Below, piece after piece: positions 1-8,744 of a stretch of 40,441 nucleotides of DNA. The DNA lies in NCBI GenBank assembly GCA_012518395.1, contig JAAYSJ010000005.1, forward strand, positions 1 through 40,441. The letters run 5' to 3'. The notes beneath the pieces were generated by a model, which searched no databases, was not told the DNA's origin, and worked only from the letters and a program-made list of their open reading frames with translations. Source of the DNA: Clostridiales bacterium (GTDB lineage: Bacteria; Bacillota; Clostridia; Caldicoprobacterales; UBA3941). Both the position numbers and the translations under genes were made by a program. Numbering within the stretch: the stretch's first letter is position 1; every line of letters begins with the position of its first letter.

Positions 1-620
1 ACTATTGGCAACATAACTATCTTAAATATTGGAAAAAGAACTTGGGCTTCACAATACCTTAAATCAATAAGGGATGCTTAAAACTGTAGATAAAGCAGGG
101 GGATATTCTTTTTTCTAAAAACCCATAATATCTTGACGCGATCGGCATGTCCTATTAAGTGGATATTTATGTTATAATCATAGTAGAATATTTCATTTGG
201 GGGTGAAAGCAAATAGACTAGAAGGAAGTAAGAAACCCCTATCCAAACCAATTTGTAAAATTCAAGGTATTGAAGTCACATATTAAAGAAGATCGTGAAT
301 ACGTTGATGAGATAGCCTTTATAAGTCCGGTTACCGATGATGAAGCAACAAAAGAACTTTTGGATTCCAGGGACAATGAACTCGTTTATCATACTTCAAA
401 AGAAGATATTATTGTATAGCTAAGGACCAGAATCGGTTTAAGGAGATTATACAGGAATGCAAGATGAAAAAGGTTATTTTGGTGATACCCAAGTTAAAAT
501 TCAATGCCCCGTTAAAATGGTATACTGCAATTGCTTTAGGCATGATAATAAAATTATTTTTGATTTAACTGAAAAAATCCGCTTGCTCAATCGTCATAGT
601 TTATGAGAGGAGGTCGGGAT

Positions 621-1136
621 ATGGATGCTAAAGAGCTTGCCAAACAATTTTCTAAAGTGCGTAGTGGGGATAAAGAAGCCTTTTCAATAATATACCACGA
701 CATGAAAACCCCCATCTACGCTGTTGTCCTACGTATTGTGGGTTCAAGGGAGACCGCGGAGGATATTACACAGGAATTGTTTGTAAAACTTTTTGTATCA
801 CCACCCGATACCTCAATAAAAAACCCCAGAGCATGGGTGTTTCAAATGGCGCGCAATTTGGCACTCGATGCTTTGAGAAAGAAACAGCACGCAGAGCTGG
901 ATAATAACGCCTCTTCATCAGATATTCCGGTAGATGAGTGGATGAGTATGCAATATGACATTGAAAAGGCCATAATGCGGTTGTCTACTGAGGAGCGGGA
1001 AATAGTCACATATTATCTAACTATTGGTCTATCCTTTAAAGAAGTTGCGAGCATAATGGATTTATCTCTTTCAGCGACATACAGAAGGTATAGAAAAGCT
1101 CTTACAGTTTTACGTGAACATTTACAGGAGGTTTGA
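621..1136 (+). CDS. RNA polymerase sigma-70 family (ECF-like) sigma factor
   Basis: ORF 603-1136; likely start ATG 621 after GAGGAGG. Region 2-like 'AEDITQELFVKLF...NPRAWVFQMARNLALDALRK' and region 4-like 'LSTEEREIVTYYLTIGLSFKEVASIMDLSLSATYRRYRKAL'. Confidence 0.88.
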   Translation: MDAKELAKQFSKVRSGDKEAFSIIYHDMKTPIYAVVLRIVGSRETAEDITQELFVKLFVSPPDTSIKNPRAWVFQMARNLALDALRKKQHAELDNNASSSDIPVDEWMSMQYDIEKAIMRLSTEEREIVTYYLTIGLSFKEVASIMDLSLSATYRRYRKALTVLREHLQEV

Positions 1137-1137
1137 A

Positions 1138-2058
1138 ATGAAAAAAAGTCTTTTGTTTGTATTGGCAGCACTGTTAGTGCTATTTGGGGGTGCTACTGCC
1201 CTTGCGGCTGAAACAGGACAAAAAGATATCGAACCAATTGAGCCATTGATAGAAAATGAAGAGGCCATTGCTGAGGACATAAATTCGGAAGACTTATCTG
1301 ATGAAAGAGCGGCTGATGATTCAGCCCATAAGACAATAACAGACGACAAGAAGTTTCAAACAGCAGATGACCTTTTTCAGTATTGGCATGGTAACCATAT
1401 TGATAGCGAAACAAGCCCATATCCACCTTATATTTGTGGTGTATACAGTACCGATGGGACGGGAAAGAATCTTACATTTGCTGTAACGAAAGATGAAGCC
1501 GGGGAGGCGGGAAAGGCAGAAATACTTGGCCTGGTTACCGATAAATCAACTGTATCCTTTACCTATCAGAGTTATTCCTATGCCGAACTAATGGAAGTGC
1601 AGCTCGAACTGACCCCATACCTAGGCGGTGAAGCTGGGGTTAACGGTCTTGGTATTGATGATAGGAAAAATGCTTTAATTGTGGGGATTGAAGAAGGGAA
1701 TAAGAAGGCAAAAGATTTCATGCGTAGTAGTTTTGAAAAATACGGTGATAAAATTCAGTTTGAACTAAATACAGGAGCAGTTCCTGGGGATTCTAATTTC
1801 CATGAAATTCCCGATAAAGTGATGGGTGGGCGCAGAGGTCTGTGGTATCTTTTTATACCCCTCGCATTGGTAATGTCCATGACCATACTTGTAACTTTTC
1901 GTCATCGATGGGTACCTTTGATGCAGACAAATATGGGCGGAGTCGCTACCAAAAGGACGATTAGTACCCATCAAGTAAAAGAGATGGTAAAAAAAGTGAA
2001 ACTCATCCCACCTACAGAGCTTGATGAAAAGGTTTTTACGGAAATTAAGGAGAAGTAA
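1138..2058 (+). CDS. Exported/membrane protein with signal peptide and C-terminal TM segment; possible partner of the upstream sigma factor
   Basis: Starts 2 nt after the sigma factor stop with RBS CAGGAGG; N-terminal signal peptide MKKSLLFVLAALLVLFGGATALAA and TM 'GLWYLFIPLALVMSMTILVTF'. Confidence 0.7.
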   Translation: MKKSLLFVLAALLVLFGGATALAAETGQKDIEPIEPLIENEEAIAEDINSEDLSDERAADDSAHKTITDDKKFQTADDLFQYWHGNHIDSETSPYPPYICGVYSTDGTGKNLTFAVTKDEAGEAGKAEILGLVTDKSTVSFTYQSYSYAELMEVQLELTPYLGGEAGVNGLGIDDRKNALIVGIEEGNKKAKDFMRSSFEKYGDKIQFELNTGAVPGDSNFHEIPDKVMGGRRGLWYLFIPLALVMSMTILVTFRHRWVPLMQTNMGGVATKRTISTHQVKEMVKKVKLIPPTELDEKVFTEIKEK

Positions 2059-2214
2059 TTATGGTTAGCCCACCTAGTCTATAGGAAATTGGAACCTCCA
2101 TCATGGTAGCCAAAAATGTATATTTAAGTGCCTACACTAATGTGACATAAAAGGGAACCGTAGACTTCAAATAATAGTTTGCGTTCTCTTTTTTGTTATG
2201 GTGAATTCCGGTAG

Positions 2215-2560
2215 GATGATACATGGATTATGGGACCGCTTCACGGGATATAATACTTTCAATAGACCATATACTACGAAGGAGCCAATAATATGACTAA
2301 TTCAGATAAAGTGCCAAATAGATTGATAAACGAGAAATTGCCGTATCTACTACAACACGCCCAGAACCCCATAGACTGGTATCTCTGGTCTGATGGGGTC
2401 TTTGAAAAAGCCAAGGCAGAAGATAAGCCCATCTTTCTGTCCATCGGTTATTCCACCTGCCATTGGTGCCATGTTCGTGAAATAAACTACCTGTAAATGA
2501 GTTAATATGATGGGCCCTAGGACTTTATAATATCTTTCTTATACATATTATACGCTTGAA
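2215..2560 (+). repeat. 5'-yyaL-like repeat, copy 1: promoter + N-terminal codons of DUF255/thioredoxin-domain gene + junction tail
   Basis: 'gggatataatacttt..caatagaccat...gaaggagccaataatatgactaattcagataaagtgccaaatagattgataaacgaga' matches the 5' region of the intact gene at 27311; tail 'gtgaaataaactac...cttatacatattatacgc' shared with the other truncated copies. Confidence 0.88.
2293..2496 (+). pseudogene. Truncated N-terminal fragment (67 aa) of DUF255/YyaL-type thioredoxin-domain protein, ending after CHWCHV
   Basis: [67 protein letters not shown] versus the full-length N-terminus at 27311. Confidence 0.85.
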
Positions 2561-2965
2561 ATATTAGACCAGGAAGTCTAGTCCTTGGGAACTAGTGCAG
2601 CGATTCTATGGCTATATTATTTTCTAATGTCTTCCCATAGACATTATCTGGTATAATGTATTCATAATACGGTGAAACAGGATAATATGTACTGTGATAT
2701 TTATAGACATAGGTAAGCCTCCAAAAAGGTCAATATTTATAAAAAATATTTAGGGTAGATTATATCCACATTGGTACATTTATATTTAGGCAGGGGAATA
2801 TAAAAGCTGTTGTCATATGCAGTCCGGGGTATGATGGGGGACATATTCTTTTGTCAGCTGAACTAGATACAATGTATTGGAAGTTTCCTAAAAAGTAGTT
2901 AAAAAGGCTATTAAAAGTGGCACGTTCCTAGATAGTATATAATACTTTCGCTGGCAAAGGACATT

Positions 2966-3220
2966 ATGGAATACGCATCTTCTAATGGTTCTGGACTAAT
3001 GGATAGTTCTGTAGATATCTTTTTTGGGAGGGTGAAATTAGTGGATGATATTTTTATATTGCCATATTCTTTGTATGACCTATCCTTTTTTAGGGTGATT
3101 GAAAATGCCATGCGAGGATACCATATTCAATTTGATTTTGCTAAGGAAATTGATCGGACTGAAGAATATATTAGACATATCGAAGAAAGTTTCCGAGCAA
3201 ATGACGGCAAAGATACCTAG
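2966..3220 (+). CDS. Hypothetical protein (possibly decayed cassette cargo)
   Basis: 84-aa ORF; no family recognised; sits between junction tail 1 and the AbrB/PIN module. Confidence 0.35.
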   Translation: MEYASSNGSGLMDSSVDIFFGRVKLVDDIFILPYSLYDLSFFRVIENAMRGYHIQFDFAKEIDRTEEYIRHIEESFRANDGKDT

Positions 3221-3397
3221 CTACCGTTGTTGGCCATAATATTTAAGTGTATGATATGGAGGGAAAAATAAATACAACGCTTATTTCAATTATCCTTTTT
3301 TGTTTTGTAACATTTTAACCTATTGTTTGTTAACCTCATATGCTATAATTAATTAAGCAATGGTGTTCTTAATATGAAGAGGAGGGATGTGTTAATT

Positions 3398-3640
3398 ATG
3401 AACTATATCTCTAAACTCAATGAAGATAGAAGCATAAAAATACCGGAGGAAATTTTAAAAAAGTCTGGTTTAAAGCCGGGTATTGATGTTATATGGCTGT
3501 ACGATGAAGATGCTGGACAAATATTATTAATGGAAAAACCTAATAGTTTTGCAAAGGCTATGAGAGGGTTGGGTAAAGGATTGTGGGGGAATACCGATGC
3601 TAATGCTTATATAAAAGAGGAAAGAGAATCATGGGAATAG
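3398..3640 (+). CDS. AbrB/MazE-type (SpoVT-like) antitoxin
   Basis: MNYISKLNEDRSIKIPEEILKKSGLKPGIDVIWLYDEDAGQILLMEK: swapped-hairpin AbrB pattern; RBS GAGGAGGG; stop overlaps the start of the PIN gene. Confidence 0.8.
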   Translation: MNYISKLNEDRSIKIPEEILKKSGLKPGIDVIWLYDEDAGQILLMEKPNSFAKAMRGLGKGLWGNTDANAYIKEERESWE

Positions 3641-4074
3641 ATAGCAGGAAGCACATATTATTGGACACTAATTGCTTTATATATTATTTTGAGGACAACC
3701 CCAACTATTCAGACAAATTGGAGAAAATGTTCACGGATATTCAAAATGGAAATTGTGAGGCATTTATGTCGATAATATCTTTTATGGAGATCTTGGTGAA
3801 GCCTAAAAAGGAAAATAATATATTTATAGAGAATAGATACAAATTAATGTTAACTAATTATCCGAATCTTTCAATTATCAATGTTGATTATAAAATTGCA
3901 GATATAGCATCAAGACTACGTGCGGAACATAATATTAAAACCCCAGATGCGATAATTCTAGCCACAGGCATTTCCAAGGACGTGAATTTTTTTATCACAA
4001 ATGATATAAGACTAAATGATATATGTAATAAAGTGGGGGTAAAGGGAATCATTTTAGAGAATCTAGTAGATTAG
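3631..4074 (+). CDS. PIN-domain (VapC-like) ribonuclease toxin
   Basis: HILLDTNCFIYYFEDN..., central acidic residues, 'KTPDAIILATGISKDVNFFITNDIRLN': PIN-domain pattern; overlaps the antitoxin by 10 nt. Confidence 0.88.
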   Translation: MGIDSRKHILLDTNCFIYYFEDNPNYSDKLEKMFTDIQNGNCEAFMSIISFMEILVKPKKENNIFIENRYKLMLTNYPNLSIINVDYKIADIASRLRAEHNIKTPDAIILATGISKDVNFFITNDIRLNDICNKVGVKGIILENLVD

Positions 4075-4282
4075 GGATTATAAATTTGTAAAGTTGGTAG
4101 CCTACCGTAATAAGGCTACTGGTTGTTTGGGCAAAAAACTTTCTTATGTAAATCAATTTAGCCATTTTAGCAAGTGACTTTTAAAGGATGCCATTTTTGC
4201 AACTCATTACAGCCGCCGCTATATGCCCATTATAATAAAACGAAATAAAAAGGATGCCTAGATGGCGACCCTAGCACGAATA

Positions 4283-4610
4283 TATCCGGATAGAACCACC
4301 ACCTTCCTGGGTATAATACTATCAATATACCATAGAGGAGCCTAATAATATGACTAATTCAAATAAAGCACCAAATAGATTAATAAACGAGAAATCCCCA
4401 TACCTATTGCAGCACGCCCATAACCCTGTGGACTGGTATCCCTGGCCAGACGAGGCCTTTGAAAAAGCCAAGGTGGAAGACAAGCCCATCTTCCTACCCA
4501 TCGGTTATTCCACCTGCCATTGGTGCCATGTTAGTAAAATAAACTAATGACAGCCCAAAGGATTCGAGAGTTATTCTCTATATCTCTTATATACATTATA
4601 CGCCTTAATA
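4283..4610 (+). repeat. 5'-yyaL-like repeat, copy 2, with junction tail
   Basis: 'ccggatagaaccaccaccttcctgggtataatactatcaatataccatagaggagcctaataatatgactaattcaaataaagc'; tail 'taaaataaacta...ctcttatatacattatacgcc'. Confidence 0.9.
4350..4547 (+). pseudogene. Truncated N-terminal fragment (65 aa) of DUF255 thioredoxin-domain protein
   Basis: [65 protein letters not shown]. Confidence 0.87.
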
Positions 4611-4712
4611 ATGAGCTGATGTATTGTTTTAATATGTTTAATTCTTGGTGGTTATTTGAGATAATACATATATTAATAGAAGAAAACAATTTGTCGGAGG
4701 TGTTGCAATACT

Positions 4713-4847
4713 ATGATTGTTAATGAGATAAGGGATTCCATAAAGGATATAGTGGCTAAGTATCCAGTAAAAAGACTGCAACAATATCACATAATGTGCG
4801 TCATAATGTATGGGGTGATAAAATTAAGAATTGGGTGTATTTCCTAA
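4713..4847 (+). pseudogene. Probable remnant of an MNT-type nucleotidyltransferase N-terminus
   Basis: Small ORF with GGAGG RBS: MIVNEIRDSIKDIVAKYPVKRLQQYHIMCVIMYGV...*; the first ~20 aa resemble the 'EIKxxIxxIVxKYxVKR' lead-in of MNT nucleotidyltransferases, then coherence is lost. Confidence 0.45.
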
Positions 4848-4890
4848 GTAATTCTGTCTGATGATGTTTATTGGGCATAAAGTATGAACG

Positions 4891-5958
4891 CTATATGTCT
4901 GTTACAACCGTAAAAACAAAAAACAGAGCAAATAACAATACACCGCCCCAGATAATTATACCAAGGGTTCTTAGTAAAACATTCCTGCTTTTTGATAGGG
5001 GGAAAAACCTCCAGATGTTTCGGTAGTTACCTAACCATAGGGTCCCGGAAAGAAAAACTAAAAAGGAGAAAATACGTTCCATTAGAAGTTCCCCTGCTGC
5101 AGCATCTTCTACTTCCATAGAGAAACTAATGAATACAATAAACATATACCATAATGCAGATAATAGAATAATCCAAACATTTTTGCCTCTAAACCCCGGT
5201 GGAAGCCATGTACGTAGGGTCGACCGTGTTTCAGTATATACCCCCATAGCCGCATCTATTCCCAGCAAAAGGTCATCGACGCTTTGATATCTATTGCTAG
5301 GATCCATTTCCAGACATGTTTTTATTACGATCTTTAACCTTCCGTCATACCCTTTATGATTTGGCAATTGTCCAGTTAGCAGCTCATTAAGGAGCACCCC
5401 AATAGCATATATGTCGGTGGCAGGCTGTGAAACGGAAAAACCATATTGCTCGGGAGCGGCATAATCAATTGTTCCAATTAGTATTGTATCTTTCCTTTGA
5501 TTATATTTGCTTTCTTTCGCCGAATTAAAATCTATCAACACCAGCTCCCCATCAGCGGTAATGAGGAGGTTGCTCGGCTTTATATCTCTATGGACAATAG
5601 GTGGATCAAGTCCATGCAGAGGACGCAGAATTGAACATAATTGCCGGATTAGGGATATAGCCTCGGTTTCGCTATACGCTCCCGACTCATCGAGTTTATT
5701 GCGCAGAGTAATTCCGGAAACATACTCCTCAATGACATACAAAAGATCATTGTCTTCTATTAATTCAACTATTTTCGGTATCCCCGGTGAAGGATTCTCA
5801 GCCAGATATTCATATACCTTAATGTCGTAAACCTCATGTATCTTCATAACGAAAATTCTGTTGTTTTCCACGTTCTGGACGAGGTCGACAGAGTGGACTT
5901 CATCCACTACGGCAATCTTACGATAGTATGACAAGCGCACTTTATTTTCAATTTGCAT
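4891..5958 (-). CDS. Membrane-anchored eukaryotic-type Ser/Thr protein kinase
   Basis: Catalytic loop HRDIKPSNLLI, DFN in place of DFG, 'GTIDYAAPEQYG', 'TDIYAIGVLLNELLTG'; C-terminal hydrophobic segments. Confidence 0.92.
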   Translation of the reverse strand: MQIENKVRLSYYRKIAVVDEVHSVDLVQNVENNRIFVMKIHEVYDIKVYEYLAENPSPGIPKIVELIEDNDLLYVIEEYVSGITLRNKLDESGAYSETEAISLIRQLCSILRPLHGLDPPIVHRDIKPSNLLITADGELVLIDFNSAKESKYNQRKDTILIGTIDYAAPEQYGFSVSQPATDIYAIGVLLNELLTGQLPNHKGYDGRLKIVIKTCLEMDPSNRYQSVDDLLLGIDAAMGVYTETRSTLRTWLPPGFRGKNVWIILLSALWYMFIVFISFSMEVEDAAAGELLMERIFSFLVFLSGTLWLGNYRNIWRFFPLSKSRNVLLRTLGIIIWGGVLLFALFFVFTVVTDI

Positions 5959-6063
5959 TTTCTCACCACAGTTTCCTGCTAATAATAGTCTTTAACAATG
6001 AGATGTGTTATCATTATATCATCCGATGTATATATATGTAAACTGGAGGTGTTTGGAGTATAT

Positions 6064-6510
6064 ATGAGATATAAAAGCACTTCAAGGTTATTTGATGTTC
6101 TAAAATCCGCAGATAAAGATAATATTGGTAAGTATCAAAAGGATTATCTAGCCCATACATTTTCTGGATTTGTTGCATATATGGATTGGCTCATTTCTGA
6201 CAAAAAGCTTAAACGGAAGGATATTTTTCAGAAAGCAGATATGCCGCAAAAATACGGATATAAGCTGTTGTCAGGAGAAAGTCGTACTATTGACAGAGAT
6301 AAATTATTACGGATATTTATTGCCATGAATATGACACTCAAGGAAACACAGCGAGCTCTGACACTCTATGGCATGTCAATCCTTTACCCAAAGCTTAAGC
6401 GGGATGCAATCATTATTATTGCATTAAATAAAGGTATTTCATCGGTGGATACCGTTAATGAATGGCTTATCGAGCATAAAGAGCCGGCATTATCCAGAAG
6501 CCCGGATTAA
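6064..6510 (+). CDS. HTH (XRE-like) protein divergently transcribed from the kinase
   Basis: ORF 5998-6510; likely start ATG 6064 after 'ctggaggtg'. 'KRKDIFQKADMPQKYGYKLLSGESRTIDRDKLLRIFIAMNMTLKETQRALTLYGM' resembles XRE-type HTH. Confidence 0.6.
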   Translation: MRYKSTSRLFDVLKSADKDNIGKYQKDYLAHTFSGFVAYMDWLISDKKLKRKDIFQKADMPQKYGYKLLSGESRTIDRDKLLRIFIAMNMTLKETQRALTLYGMSILYPKLKRDAIIIIALNKGISSVDTVNEWLIEHKEPALSRSPD

Positions 6511-6606
6511 ATTTCCCCCAATTTAGGGGAAAAATACTGTCATATACCCCTTATAATGCTAAGTGTAATTAGCTAATTGCAATTAGCAATGGGGGTATTA
6601 TTTATA

Positions 6607-6840
6607 ATGGAAGCTATTGAACTAGCTACAATCTTATACCAAATGTATAACAATGCAGACCGAAATGAGGCTACCTGCCAAATTCATTTGTTTGGAATTA
6701 TCTATGCTAGTGAACTTCAAAGTTGTGGTCATCCCCTGAGACATATCGTAAAGCTCTCAGGTATCAGCATGGGTTATCTTCCGGAAATCAGCAAGGGTAT
6801 AAAACTTTCCAAATATGTTCAACTGAAGGAGAACAATTAG
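6607..6840 (+). CDS. Small HTH-like hypothetical protein
   Basis: 77 aa from ATG 6607: 'FGIIYASELQSCGHPLRHIVKLSGISMGYLPEISKGIKLSKYVQLK', HTH-like. Confidence 0.5.
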   Translation: MEAIELATILYQMYNNADRNEATCQIHLFGIIYASELQSCGHPLRHIVKLSGISMGYLPEISKGIKLSKYVQLKENN

Positions 6841-7159
6841 CGAAAGTCATTATACCAGGGTTTATCTATGCAGAAATCTTAGCTTACCCCCTTTATTCTG
6901 TTAAATATGAATATAAAAATGATATGAAGGCTAAGGGATCTATATAAAGTCATAAGACTATACTCAAGTTGTAGAGTGAATCCATTAAGGTTTTGGGAGG
7001 GTTGATTTAATAAACAAATTTATTTGTTCGGGTATGGCAAATAACTGAATAATAGGGGTTTCAAATATCCGATTGAATGGACGTAATTTCAGGAACTTCT
7101 TAATGGACTGAATTTTTGAAACTCCTTATTAAATAAATTAAAAGGGAAGGAAGTATAAA

Positions 7160-7555
7160 ATGAAAACGGCAAAACTTATTATCGGTATAGTCAGTATTGT
7201 ACTTACATTTCTAATTCTGTTTCAATCGTGTGCGGTATCTATTGGTGAAGCATTGGAAAATGAGGGTGGAGGAACAGGTGGAGCTGGAATATTTGTAGCA
7301 ATTTTGATGCTAATTGCAGGTATTGTTGCAATAGCCGCGCGAAATAGTAAGGGCGGCGGGATTTTTTGCTTGGTTCTGTATGGGTTGGCCGGCATCATCG
7401 GCATTACATCAAAGGGCATTTTTAAAGATTTGGCCATTTGGGGAGGGCTTTGTTTGATCTTCGCAGTTTTCTTTCTTGTCAGCACAATTATGCATGATAA
7501 ACTTAAAACTGTGAAGGCTACAAAACTGGATGAAACAAAGGGGGAGGCATTATGA
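7160..7555 (+). CDS. Small multi-TM membrane protein
   Basis: Four hydrophobic segments; RBS 'ggaagg'; overlaps the next ORF by 4 nt (ATGA). Confidence 0.75.
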   Translation: MKTAKLIIGIVSIVLTFLILFQSCAVSIGEALENEGGGTGGAGIFVAILMLIAGIVAIAARNSKGGGIFCLVLYGLAGIIGITSKGIFKDLAIWGGLCLIFAVFFLVSTIMHDKLKTVKATKLDETKGEAL

Positions 7556-8487
7556 GAACGAAATTCCTTTTAATTATTATCAGCCTTACATTGACGTTAA
7601 GTTTCCTATCGGGGTGTGGAGAAGCGCCTACAAGAAAATCGATAACTACCGGTGGTGAAATTGAATCACAACTACAAAATACGGAAGAGGACGGTAAAGA
7701 AGAAAATAAAAATACGGGGGATAAGGAAGACCAGGACAGGGCACTGCCTACTATAGATACCACAGTTTTATTTGAGAAAGATGGTCTGACGATGACGGCG
7801 CAGGAATTAGTCGAAGATCCCATCTGGGGAATAGGTATCAAAGTCCTTATTGAAAATGATTCGGATAAGAATTTAGGAGTACAATGTAATACTCTAGTCG
7901 TAAATAACTACATGATTTCCGATCTATTTTCTTCTTCAGTCGCCGCAGGGAAAAAAGCCAACGATACGATCCACCTTTCATCTCTTGGCCTCGAAGCGGC
8001 AGGAATTAGCACGATTGCCGAAATTGCAATTAGTTTTAATGTTTTTGAAAGCGATAGCTATGATACCTTGTGGGATACCGATGAGATAGAATTAAAGACT
8101 TCTGCCTATGGCACAGTAGAGCAACCTATAATGGACGATGGGAGAGAATTGGTCAATCAGGATGGTATCCGCATTGTTGGCAAATACGTTGAAGAGGACA
8201 GCTTTTGGGGTGCAGGAGTACTTCTGTACATAGAAAATAATTATGGGGAAAATATTATTGTGCAAAGCGACAACATGTCAATAAATGGGTTCATGGTAAC
8301 GCCGCTTTTCTCTTGTACCGTAAATGATGGACGTATGGCATTGGATGACATCACTATTATGTCCAGCGATTTAGAAACAAACAGTATCGAATCGGTAGAT
8401 GATATCGAATTGACTTTCACCATTATCAATCCTGATACCTACCAAAGTATTATCGAGACAGATCCGATTGCCTTTAGTACAAAATAA
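7552..8487 (+). CDS. Lipoprotein with two tandem copies of a ~110-aa domain
   Basis: Lipobox LSFLSGCG; two related segments: 'LFEKDGLTMTAQELVEDPIWGIGIKVLIENDS...' and 'LVNQDGIRIVGKYVEEDSFWGAGVLLYIENNY...'. Confidence 0.8.
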   Translation: MRTKFLLIIISLTLTLSFLSGCGEAPTRKSITTGGEIESQLQNTEEDGKEENKNTGDKEDQDRALPTIDTTVLFEKDGLTMTAQELVEDPIWGIGIKVLIENDSDKNLGVQCNTLVVNNYMISDLFSSSVAAGKKANDTIHLSSLGLEAAGISTIAEIAISFNVFESDSYDTLWDTDEIELKTSAYGTVEQPIMDDGRELVNQDGIRIVGKYVEEDSFWGAGVLLYIENNYGENIIVQSDNMSINGFMVTPLFSCTVNDGRMALDDITIMSSDLETNSIESVDDIELTFTIINPDTYQSIIETDPIAFSTK

Positions 8488-8744
8488 GTAGATGGGTGGG
8501 GATTTGCATGGAGGTCGTATCCTTGCTCTTCTCCATATTTTACATGGGTGTTGATTTTCCTGGGGCTACTCCCGCACTAGAAATGTAGGGGGCAGCCCTT
8601 ACCTTAGTGATATGAACGTCAAGTAGTATTCACACCACATTACCAATATGACATTACCTCATAAAGTAGATAATATGGTATAATAAATGCATCAAGAGAA
8701 TAAAAACAAACGATTACCATTTATATGAGAAAGGGGTATATGGG

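Noticed and set aside
1-81. Partial ORF at the left edge
   Set aside because: Only about 26 codons visible before the stop; product cannot be identified.
200-600. Coding-like fragments before the sigma factor (e.g. 'IKEDREYVDEIAFISPVTDDEATKELLDSRDNELVYHTSKEDIIV')
   Set aside because: Short, interrupted frames with no family I can name; could be another relic but not supportable here.
2790-2900. Fragment 'KAVVICSPGYDGGHILLSAELDTMYWKFPKK' in interval 1
   Set aside because: Too short and ambiguous to assign to a family.
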